From assembly GCA_938009055.1 (NCBI GenBank), contig CALLIO010000033.1, positions 1 to 5,066 on the forward strand: a DNA stretch of 5,066 nucleotides, given 5' to 3'. The stretch comes from an uncultured Altererythrobacter sp. (lineage in GTDB: Bacteria > Pseudomonadota > Alphaproteobacteria > Sphingomonadales > Sphingomonadaceae). The translations under genes and the position numbers were made by a program. Under the pieces are notes generated by a model. That model was not told the DNA's origin. It ran no database searches and saw nothing but the letters and a program-made list of their open reading frames with translations. Every line of letters starts with the position of its first letter. The first letter of the stretch is position 1. Of this stretch, positions 1-5,066 are shown in pieces.

Positions 1-461
1 GCCAATCCTCTCGCGTGGTCTTGGATGCTGACGCATTGCATATCGTGCGCCCTGAAATGTTGGCGGATGGCGGCGACTATCTCGCCACACCGCATGATGG
101 AGAGCTGGAGGCGCTGTGCAAGGCATTTGGCGTTGTTGCTCCTGATCGCCAATCGCGGGCGCTCGCATTGGCTCAGACCAGCGGCATGGTGGTGCTTGCC
201 AAGGGGCCGGACACTTTGATCGCTTCGCCCGATCGCAGGGTCGCGATTGCTCCGCCTGCATCCAGCTGGCTTTCGGTTGCAGGAAGCGGCGATGTGCTGG
301 CGGGTATTGCGGTCAGCCGGATGGCTTGCGGGCTTAACGCATTTGAGGCGGCTAAAGAGGCTGTGTGGCTGCATGGCGAGGCCGCCCGTTTGGCAGGGCC
401 AGCGTTCACCGCGGATGATTTGGCAGCGCAAGTTTGCGCGGCGATGGGAGCGGCACAATGA
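1..461 (+). CDS. nnrD: ADP/ATP-dependent NAD(P)H-hydrate dehydratase, C-terminal part (5' truncated by window)
   Basis: This gene is a metabolite-repair enzyme of the cytoplasm. The family dehydrates the damaged cofactors NADHX and NADPHX back to NADH and NADPH using ADP or ATP. The reading frame (from base 3) is open at the left edge, so the true start and any fused N-terminal epimerase (NnrE) domain lie outside. Visible ribokinase-like motifs in order are VLDADAL near the edge, TPHDGE (87-104), the VVLAKGPDTLIA strand-loop (about 186-224), and the nucleotide-binding AGSGDVLAG loop (279-305) with its catalytic Asp. A helix containing LHGEAA (from 369) follows, as in YjeF C-terminal domains. 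About 152 residues are seen, against roughly 280 for a whole dehydratase domain. The TGA stop overlaps the ATG of the next gene, indicating cotranscription and coupled translation. A fused bifunctional Nnr is the likeliest full form, but this cannot be seen here. Confidence 0.9.
   Translation, partial: QSSRVVLDADALHIVRPEMLADGGDYLATPHDGELEALCKAFGVVAPDRQSRALALAQTSGMVVLAKGPDTLIASPDRRVAIAPPASSWLSVAGSGDVLAGIAVSRMACGLNAFEAAKEAVWLHGEAARLAGPAFTADDLAAQVCAAMGAAQ
446..450 (+). promoter_or_regulatory. Ribosome binding site for the RNA methyltransferase gene
   Basis: A GGGAG stretch lies seven bases before the ATG at 458 and inside the end of nnrD. It decides the start: the longer in-frame reading from TTG at 434 has no comparable site and would only add eight residues unlike the family N-terminus. 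The site supports reinitiation or coupled translation across the ATGA junction. Confidence 0.6.
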
Positions 462-1654
462 GCGCTGGTGAAGAGATTATCCGCATCGCTGCCAAGGGCG
501 ACGGCGTTACCGCATCGGGCGCTCACCACAAGGGTGCCGTGACAGGCGATATTATCCTCTCAAGCGGCGCAATCGAGCGCGGCCCGCATTTTCAAGAGCC
601 CCCCTGCCAGCATTTCGCCACATGCGGTGGATGCACTCTGCAAAATGCCGATGATGATGCGCTGACCCGGTTTGTGACCGAGCGCGTGTTGTTTGCTGCG
701 AACAGTCAGTCGATCGAACCCGCTGAGCTGCTGCCAACGCATCTCTCGCCGCCGCAAAGCCGCCGCCGCGCCACGTTACACGCCATGCGCACGCAAAAGG
801 GCGCAGTGCTGGGCTTTAAAGCGTCTGGCTCGCACAAAATTGTAAACCTCGCTGAATGCCAGATTTTGCGGCCGGAGCTGTTCGCAATGGCTGCGCCTTT
901 GCGCCAATTGATCGCGCAGCATGGCGGCAAGCGTCCCGTCGATATTAACCTCACTCTGACCGATCAGGGCGTTGATTGCTCAATCAAACATTTCGAGATG
1001 GAAGGGTTGGAGGCAACCGAAGCGGTTCTTGCCTTTGCTGAGGCGCAAAGACTTGCGCGGCTGTCCCTTGATCTGGGCTATGGGGCAGAGGCGATGAGGG
1101 AGCCTGAGCCGCTCACGATCACATTGTCGGGTGTTCCGGTCAGCTTTCCATCCGGCGCATTTCTGCAAGCGACGCGCGATGCTGAAGCGATGATGGTTGC
1201 CGATGCAAAGACGATGCTTGGCGGCGCGCAAAGCGTTGCGGACTTGTTTTCTGGCCTTGGAACCTTTGCATTCGCTTTGGGGGACGAGGCTCAGGTGTCA
1301 GCATTCGAAGCGGCGCGCGAGCCCTATCTGGCGTGCAAATCGGCAGCGGGACGGTCGCAGCGCCGGGTGGATGCTGTCCATCGCGATCTCTTTCGCAATC
1401 CTGTGCAGTCAGCCGAGTTGGCGAAATTTGATGCGGCCCTGCTCGATCCACCCAGAGCGGGCGCACGCGAGCAGGTCGCCGCGATTGCTGAAAGCGGGCT
1501 TGAACGTGTCGTCTATGTGAGCTGCAATCCGGCGAGCTGGGCGCGCGATGCGGCGCGATTGGCTGAAGCGGGCTTTTCCTTGCAAAAGCTGCGTCCCATA
1601 GGGCAATTTCGCTGGTCAACTCATGTTGAGCTGGTGAGCTATTTCACGCGCTAA
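458..1654 (+). CDS. Class I SAM-dependent RNA (uracil-C5)-methyltransferase, RlmD/RlmC/TrmA family
   Basis: The product (398 aa) methylates carbon 5 of a uridine in RNA using S-adenosylmethionine. A short TRAM-like RNA-binding segment (about residues 5-40) is followed by a 4Fe-4S cysteine set C50, C56, C59 and C134 (CX5CGGC plus a distant Cys), as in RlmD and RlmC but not in the tRNA enzyme TrmA. The Rossmann methyltransferase domain shows FLQATRDA (235-242), the SAM loop DLFSGLG (262-268), E284 at the end of the next strand, DPPRAG (330-335), the nucleophile C356 in SCNPASWARD, and the probable general base E391 in STHVELV. The 35-residue gap from C356 to E391 equals the Cys389-Glu424 gap I recall for E. 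coli RlmD. The cluster points to 23S rRNA m5U as the target, but alphaproteobacterial members are divergent, so the exact position (U1939, U747 or other) is left open. The 5' end overlaps nnrD by four bases, and the stop overlaps the stop of the convergent hydrolase. Confidence 0.92.
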   Translation: MSAGEEIIRIAAKGDGVTASGAHHKGAVTGDIILSSGAIERGPHFQEPPCQHFATCGGCTLQNADDDALTRFVTERVLFAANSQSIEPAELLPTHLSPPQSRRRATLHAMRTQKGAVLGFKASGSHKIVNLAECQILRPELFAMAAPLRQLIAQHGGKRPVDINLTLTDQGVDCSIKHFEMEGLEATEAVLAFAEAQRLARLSLDLGYGAEAMREPEPLTITLSGVPVSFPSGAFLQATRDAEAMMVADAKTMLGGAQSVADLFSGLGTFAFALGDEAQVSAFEAAREPYLACKSAAGRSQRRVDAVHRDLFRNPVQSAELAKFDAALLDPPRAGAREQVAAIAESGLERVVYVSCNPASWARDAARLAEAGFSLQKLRPIGQFRWSTHVELVSYFTR

Positions 1655-2445
1655 TTTTGGCGCAATGCGCTCAGGATTTGCGCGGTAAGCCAACTGCGCG
1701 CGTGCGCTTCGACATAGGCATGACTTGCCCCTTCGCAGCGGCTTATCCTGTCATCGGCCTTGTCCCAATGACGCTCAAATTCCTGCGCTGTGCGATCCGC
1801 GCTGGCGAGGAGGATCGAAACCGCACCATCAAAGCTCGATAAGCCCGTATGTATTTCATCAACAAGCTCACTTGGTTTTGATCCAGGCTGTAAGCTCGCG
1901 AACAATCCGCCTGCTAGCTTGCGCAGATTGACCCCGCCAGTCAGCAACCGCTTTATCTCTGCCGGATTGCGGAGCTTGTCGGCATAGCGCGAGCGAATGG
2001 CATCCGCGCTTTGCCGCGGTGCATCCTCGCTAACGTTTTCTTCGCCCTCAATCGTCCAAGGGTTCGACAGGATAAGGCCATCGAACCCCGCGCCGCCCGT
2101 CAGCATCAATGCAGAGGCGGCATCGCAATTGCCAAAGCCGATCACGCGATCGACTTGTGGTGCGATGGCGCGAAAGGCTTCGAGCGCAGAGGCAATATCC
2201 TTGGCCGATTTGCGGAAACCCCGGTTCTCACCTTCGCTATCGCCAATGCCGCGCCTGTCGAAACGCAAGACAGGAAAGCCCGCTCGGGCGATTTCGGCGG
2301 CGAGCTGGGCTTGGCCTGAAAACGCTCCCGAACGGATTTCATTGCCGCCGCTCACGATCAGCAGACCGGTTGTTCCCGGCGCTGTGTCCAAAGTGCCGGC
2401 AAGCGTCAGCGATCCGCAGGCAAAGGGAAGGTGCAGGCGGCTCAT
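1651..2445 (-). CDS. Alpha/beta hydrolase, exosortase A system-associated hydrolase 1-like
   Basis: This 264-aa soluble protein has no signal peptide and shows an alpha/beta-hydrolase fold. Features in order are a first strand and oxyanion region LLIVSGGNE (28-35), FDRRGIGDSEG (62-72) typical of acyl hydrolases, and the nucleophile-elbow region GFGNCDAAS (103-111). There a cysteine (C107) stands where most relatives have the GxSxG serine. A possible acid is D217 in LLASADR, and a possible catalytic histidine is H242 in GASHAYVE. The Cys-Asp elbow and overall pattern match what I remember of the 'hydrolase 1, exosortase A system-associated' family (TIGR03100). The substrate is unknown; a thioesterase, esterase or acyltransferase acting with the neighbouring ACP is an inference. 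The ATG overlaps the upstream TGA (ATGA), and only a weak purine stretch precedes it, so translation is probably coupled to the gene before it. It is the last gene of the minus-strand run. Confidence 0.85.
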   Translation of the reverse strand: MSRLHLPFACGSLTLAGTLDTAPGTTGLLIVSGGNEIRSGAFSGQAQLAAEIARAGFPVLRFDRRGIGDSEGENRGFRKSAKDIASALEAFRAIAPQVDRVIGFGNCDAASALMLTGGAGFDGLILSNPWTIEGEENVSEDAPRQSADAIRSRYADKLRNPAEIKRLLTGGVNLRKLAGGLFASLQPGSKPSELVDEIHTGLSSFDGAVSILLASADRTAQEFERHWDKADDRISRCEGASHAYVEAHARSWLTAQILSALRQN

Positions 2446-3131
2446 CGCGCGGTGATCTTTGCAGCGATAATGTCGGCAAGCGCGGCCACTTGATCAGCAT
2501 TGTCATCGGGCTCTGCGCGCAGCCACAAGCCAGCGCCGCCGACCTCGCTTTGCTCGATAATCGCGTGGGCAGGATTAGCGAGCGGTTCTGCCTCCTGCAA
2601 TTGGCTAAAGAGCTGCGGGCCAAACTGCCAACCGGCAAGCTCAATCCCTTGTGCCGCGCCTCGTTCGCCCAATTCATCGATGGACAGCTGCTGCCCCGTC
2701 TCGCGTAGCGCCAAGACTTGCGCGCGCAGCATATTGCGCAAGATGCGCGGCCCCATCGCCGGGGCATAGTGCCAAGCGGGCAGAGTTTGCGGCGCGAACA
2801 GTGCGCTGCCGCGGATTGTAAGCACATGGCTTGCGCCAAATTGCTGCGCGGCTTGTTCTGCATCTTCGCGCCATTGGGTAAGGCCTTGTTCGGATAACGG
2901 AGCCATGCTTTCGTTCATTCCCGGAAAATCGGGCAGAACGCTGCCAATGCCTGCTTCGCTGAGCCTGCGCATCACTTCAATCGTGTAGCGGCGCAGCTTA
3001 TTGGCTTCATCGAACAGGGCAGGGAGGATCAGGAGGGTCGGTTCGTCTGCTTCGACCTGCGGCGTGATCTGGACTGCCAGCTCTTTGCTGGTGCGACCTT
3101 CGGGCCGCTCGCAAGTCCATGAACCTATCAT
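2442..3131 (-). CDS. Alpha/beta-hydrolase-like protein, exosortase A system-associated hydrolase 2-like
   Basis: The product (229 aa) is a cytoplasmic alpha/beta-hydrolase-like protein. The stretch ILPALFDEANKLRR (35-48) corresponds to the PPFxEExNKxRR signature that I associate with 'hydrolase 2, exosortase A system-associated' (TIGR03101). It is followed by GIGSVLPDFPGMNES (61-75), which fits the strand and turn that reads DxxGxGDS in relatives. A later ELAGWQFGPQLF (164-175) fits that family's EVAGYxLs segment. The usual GxSxG elbow is absent; the equivalent strand reads LTIRGSALF (104-112). No histidine follows H189, so a classical triad is doubtful. It is somewhat short for the family (about 260-270 aa from memory). 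The gene starts 12 bases after the ACP stop and ends in the ATGA overlap with hydrolase 1, so the two hydrolases are probably co-translated. Function is unknown; a non-catalytic partner or an enzyme with altered chemistry are both possible. Confidence 0.72.
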   Translation of the reverse strand: MIGSWTCERPEGRTSKELAVQITPQVEADEPTLLILPALFDEANKLRRYTIEVMRRLSEAGIGSVLPDFPGMNESMAPLSEQGLTQWREDAEQAAQQFGASHVLTIRGSALFAPQTLPAWHYAPAMGPRILRNMLRAQVLALRETGQQLSIDELGERGAAQGIELAGWQFGPQLFSQLQEAEPLANPAHAIIEQSEVGGAGLWLRAEPDDNADQVAALADIIAAKITAR

Positions 3132-3143
3132 CGGCTTTGCGAT

Positions 3144-3503
3144 CTATCCTTCTTCGACCTTGGCAATCGCGAAATCGAGCAATCCGCCATAGGTTTCAAG
3201 CATTTCGCCGTCGACATCCTCATCCTCGATAATAATATCGAGCCGGTCTTCCATTTCGGTCAGCAAGCCTGCGACCGCCATCGAATCCAGTTCGGGCACA
3301 TGGCCGAAAAGCCCAGTGTCTGCATCAAATGCGCTGACATCGTCTGCATCCAGCCCCAGCACATCGCACAATATCTGCTTTAGCTGCGGGTCGACGGCTT
3401 TCGCTCGCTCGGCAGAAGCGCCCTTAGCTGCGTCACCGCTGCCTTGCTGGCCAATTTCGAGCGCAGCATTGGTGAGGGCGGTCTTGGCAGATTCCTCAGT
3501 CAT
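3144..3503 (-). CDS. Acyl carrier protein with N-terminal extension, exosortase A locus type
   Basis: This 119-aa acidic protein carries acyl groups as thioesters on a phosphopantetheine arm. The carrier domain spans about residues 37-118: helix I (DPQLKQILCDVLGL), the loop ADTGLFGHVPE, then ELDSMAV (71-77) with S74 as the expected phosphopantetheine attachment serine, and a strongly acidic helix II-III region. Typical ACPs are about 75-90 aa; here some 36 Ala/Ser/Gly/Glu-rich residues precede the domain. The ATG at 3503 is chosen because the GGGGA at 3520-3516 lies too close to the alternative ATG at 3515, which would give 123 aa. Longer in-frame readings run into the preceding gene and look unlike ACPs. 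It lies 40 bases after the transferase and 12 before hydrolase 2. The neighbouring acyl-CoA-type ligase is a plausible loader. It differs from a fatty-acid AcpP by the DSM (not DSL) motif and the extension. Confidence 0.85.
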   Translation of the reverse strand: MTEESAKTALTNAALEIGQQGSGDAAKGASAERAKAVDPQLKQILCDVLGLDADDVSAFDADTGLFGHVPELDSMAVAGLLTEMEDRLDIIIEDEDVDGEMLETYGGLLDFAIAKVEEG

Positions 3504-3543
3504 CGCTTCTTTCATTCCCCTAGCGCGAAAAGCGGCGCTTCCC

Positions 3544-4530
3544 TTAGCCCTGTGTCCGCGAAGGCGCAAGCTTGCGCACGGCGCGCTTGGCAAGCGGTGC
3601 CCATGCCTTGGGCTGGGCCGGGTCGAGGCAATCCACTTGAAAACGCGGGCGCACTTCCTCCATCCAATCGGATTTATAGGCATCATTGCCAGTGCCAAAA
3701 TCGACCAGAGTTACGCGATCTTTGTCAATCACATGCTCGAACAAGGCGGCAGTCAAAGTCGTGCCAGCGGACAGGTTTTTATGAGATTCAAGGTGGGCAA
3801 GCTTGTGAATATAGGCAGTGCCGTTCTCAACCGTCCAAAACTGCGCCGCGACGGGCAGGCCATTGTGCATGGCGAGCGCCAGCCTGATCCGGCCTGCGCT
3901 CCCTTCTTGTTCAGCGAAACGGCGCAGAAGCTGCGGCGTTTCTTCAGCCACTTTCCAGCTTTGCGCATAAATGGCTTCGTATTGAACCCATGCCTCAGCA
4001 TCAAAGCTCTCGAGAATGGTGCATTCGACCTTCTTCGCCTTGCGTTTCAGCGTGGTGCGCATTTTGCCCGGGCGCTGCGCCCAATATTCGGCAAAGCTGC
4101 GTCCGTTGACGGGCAGCACGTGATTGTCATCACAGCGGGTCTGCTCGACCGCCCATCCAGCTTCCCGAAAACTGCGAGTGAGAAGCGAGGCGGAGCCATC
4201 TTCTTCAGGCACGGGCCATAAGGTCACGCGGTGCGAGCGGCGGCGCAATTGCGCCGCGATTTCGACCAGCAACCGCTCTCCTGCAGGTCCTTCAGGGGCC
4301 AATTGCCGCCATGTGAAACTGTACCAATTGCGAAGCGGCTCGATCCGGCCATTCGCCTCTGTCAAAGCCAGCGCTGCGGATGAATTGCCTTCGCTCGCCA
4401 GCACCACCAGCGGCGTCAATCCGCTTTCGGCAAGCAGGGCAAACCATTCCGACCGTTCAAAAGGGGACGGGGCAGGCTGACAGAGCCCTTGCAGAACGTT
4501 AACCGTATCGTGGTAGCTAGATGCTGTCAC
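3544..4530 (-). CDS. GNAT-fold N-acyltransferase (CelD/BcsL-like, Acetyltransf_6 type)
   Basis: This predicted cytoplasmic protein of 328 aa resembles the GNAT/FemAB-like acyltransferases found in polysaccharide and exosortase loci. The N-terminal half holds SPFERSEWFALL (22-33) and NWYSFTWRQL (68-77). The C-terminal half carries the Acetyltransf_6-like core: a basic segment RPGKMRTTLKRKAKK (153-167), NGLPVAAQFW (223-232), AYIHKLAH (239-246), SAGTTLTAALFEHVI (254-268), and the closing signature VDFGTGNDAYKSDWM (276-290) typical of CelD/BcsL proteins. The acyl donor and acceptor cannot be read from sequence; an acyl-ACP made by the neighbours is an attractive inference. The start is uncertain. 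GTG at 4530 (reading VTASSYHD) has GGAAAAG eight bases upstream and leaves the divergent ligase gene free. In-frame ATGs at 4611 and 4674 would overlap the ligase coding sequence by 42 and 105 bases. It is the first gene of the minus-strand run. Confidence 0.82.
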   Translation of the reverse strand: MTASSYHDTVNVLQGLCQPAPSPFERSEWFALLAESGLTPLVVLASEGNSSAALALTEANGRIEPLRNWYSFTWRQLAPEGPAGERLLVEIAAQLRRRSHRVTLWPVPEEDGSASLLTRSFREAGWAVEQTRCDDNHVLPVNGRSFAEYWAQRPGKMRTTLKRKAKKVECTILESFDAEAWVQYEAIYAQSWKVAEETPQLLRRFAEQEGSAGRIRLALAMHNGLPVAAQFWTVENGTAYIHKLAHLESHKNLSAGTTLTAALFEHVIDKDRVTLVDFGTGNDAYKSDWMEEVRPRFQVDCLDPAQPKAWAPLAKRAVRKLAPSRTQG

Positions 4531-4569
4531 AAAAACTGCTTTTCCATTTTGGCCCAATTTGGACAATTC
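4531..4569. promoter_or_regulatory. Divergent intergenic spacer with paired pseudo-palindromes (possible operator)
   Basis: These 39 AT-richer bases separate the divergent transferase and ligase starts. They hold two similar 9-base pseudo-palindromes, CCATTTTGG (4544-4552) and CCAATTTGG (4554-4562), whose centres are ten bases apart, about one helical turn. A third interleaved one, TTGGCCCAA, is centred at 4553. GGA at 4561-4563 may serve as the ligase ribosome site, and GGAAAAG on the minus strand (4545-4539) as that of the transferase. The space is too small for two complete, non-overlapping promoters, so at least one must extend into a neighbouring gene. I could not identify convincing -35/-10 boxes. 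Confidence 0.35.
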
Positions 4570-5066
4570 ATGCCGCAAATACTTGATCCTAAACCCAAAC
4601 CCATCGATCATATCGCCGAATGCGGCGAGAGTGATGCGCAGGCTTTGGTTTTGCGTGACAGCGTACTTAACCATCAGGAGTTAAGACTGCGTGTCCAAAA
4701 GCTTGCTGGTTGGCTGCAAGCGAGTGTGCCGCAATCGGGCGCAAGGGTGGCGAGCTGGGCTGCGAAGGGCGAGCTAACATGCTTGTTGCCGCTGGCCGCT
4801 GCGCGCGCAGGGCTGGTGCATGTTCCGATCAATCCGCTTTTGAAGCGGGCGCAAGTCGCGCATATCCTCGCCGATAGCGGCGCTGAAATGCTGATCGCCA
4901 ATGCTTCGCGCTTGAAATCACTGGAAGACGGTGATGTGCCGCCCGCGTGCAGCGTGCTAGAAGAGGCAGAGGCGCTTGATGCGGCCTATGCCGCAGATCA
5001 GGAGCTTGGCCCATCACAGGCCAATACGGACGATCTGGCGGCAATTCTCTACACGTCTGGATCGAC
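4570..5066 (+). CDS. AMP-forming acyl-CoA ligase, exosortase A system-associated (3' truncated by window)
   Basis: This is the N-terminal part of an adenylate-forming enzyme of the acyl-CoA synthetase superfamily, which activates a carboxylic acid as acyl-AMP and passes it to CoA or a carrier-protein thiol. The 165 visible residues run open to the right edge, against roughly 500-520 in the family. Seen are PIDHIAE (11-17), a first-lobe helix HQELRLRVQKLAGWL, GARVASWAAKGE, and the substrate-lobe stretch GLVHVPINPLLKRAQVAHIL (89-108). The stretch continues with ADSGAEMLIA, and the start of the P-loop-like A3 motif is YTSGS (161-165), cut before its TG. The VPINPLLK...VAHILADS stretch is characteristic, as I remember it, of the exosortase A-associated ligase family (TIGR03098). 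The ATG at 4570 is chosen because GGA lies six bases before it and family similarity begins just after; the frame stays open further upstream. It is divergent from the transferase-ACP-hydrolase run and probably works with it, possibly loading the ACP. Confidence 0.85.
   Translation, partial: MPQILDPKPKPIDHIAECGESDAQALVLRDSVLNHQELRLRVQKLAGWLQASVPQSGARVASWAAKGELTCLLPLAAARAGLVHVPINPLLKRAQVAHILADSGAEMLIANASRLKSLEDGDVPPACSVLEEAEALDAAYAADQELGPSQANTDDLAAILYTSGS

Noticed and set aside
1997..2708. Plus-strand reading frames (152 and 199 codons) opposite the two hydrolase genes
   Set aside because: The minus-strand frames here carry clear family motifs and coupled ATGA junctions; the plus-strand translations are Arg/Ser/Cys-rich and look like antisense shadows.
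3522..3539. Short inverted repeat AGCGC...GCGCT between the transferase and ACP genes
   Set aside because: It has only five pairs with an eight-base loop and no following T-run in the transcribed direction. Such repeats are frequent in GC-rich DNA, and a terminator here would split an evident gene run.
3504..3698. N-terminal extension of the ACP frame to 184 residues
   Set aside because: The extra residues overlap the end of the transferase gene, are Arg/Pro-rich and unlike ACPs, and the ATG at 3503 gives a sensible start just before a normal acidic protein.
3316..4221. Long plus-strand reading frame (301 codons) antisense to the transferase and ACP genes
   Set aside because: It lies entirely opposite genes with recognisable motifs, and its translation is low-quality (Ser/Arg/Ala-rich with no domain I recognise), as expected for a shadow frame in GC-rich DNA.
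4489..4519. TTGCAG ... TAGCTA as a promoter for the ligase
   Set aside because: The spacing of 19 bases is long and both boxes match consensus poorly; it was not strong enough to list as a feature.

Overview
The window looks like part of a chromosome of a Sphingomonadales alphaproteobacterium, most like the Erythrobacteraceae (Erythrobacter/Altererythrobacter group). This placement rests on moderate-to-high GC content and on gene content and protein style recalled from memory; no search was run. The sequence is almost entirely coding: six genes are separated by at most about 40 bp, two gene pairs overlap through ATGA junctions, and one convergent pair overlaps at its stop codons.

Left part (1-1654, plus strand): a housekeeping pair. 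The 3' part of an ADP/ATP-dependent NAD(P)HX dehydratase (nnrD, probably the C-terminal domain of a fused Nnr protein) is translationally coupled, through an ATGA overlap, to a complete RlmD/RlmC/TrmA-type RNA uracil-C5 methyltransferase. The methyltransferase keeps all four iron-sulfur cysteines, the catalytic cysteine and the catalytic glutamate.

Middle part (1651-4530, minus strand): a four-gene run read right to left. It contains a GNAT-fold (CelD/BcsL-like, Acetyltransf_6 type) acyl/aminoacyl transferase, an acyl carrier protein with an unusual N-terminal extension, and two alpha/beta-hydrolase-fold proteins resembling 'exosortase A system-associated' hydrolases 2 and 1. Right end (4570-5066, plus strand, cut by the window): the divergent start of an AMP-forming acyl-CoA ligase of the exosortase A-associated type, ending just inside the YTSGS(TG) adenylation motif.

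Together, the ligase, acyl carrier protein, transferase and two hydrolases form the acyl-handling accessory module that accompanies the exosortase A (XrtA)/PEP-CTERM and exopolysaccharide loci of many proteobacteria. The individual enzyme classes are recognisable, but the small molecule or polymer modification they make is, to my knowledge, not established. A reasonable inference is that the ligase activates an acyl or amino acid, the ACP carries it, the GNAT protein transfers it, and the hydrolases edit or release it. Exosortase itself and PEP-CTERM substrates are not in this window. I see no RNA genes, mobile elements, CRISPR arrays or stretches over 300 bases without a gene.
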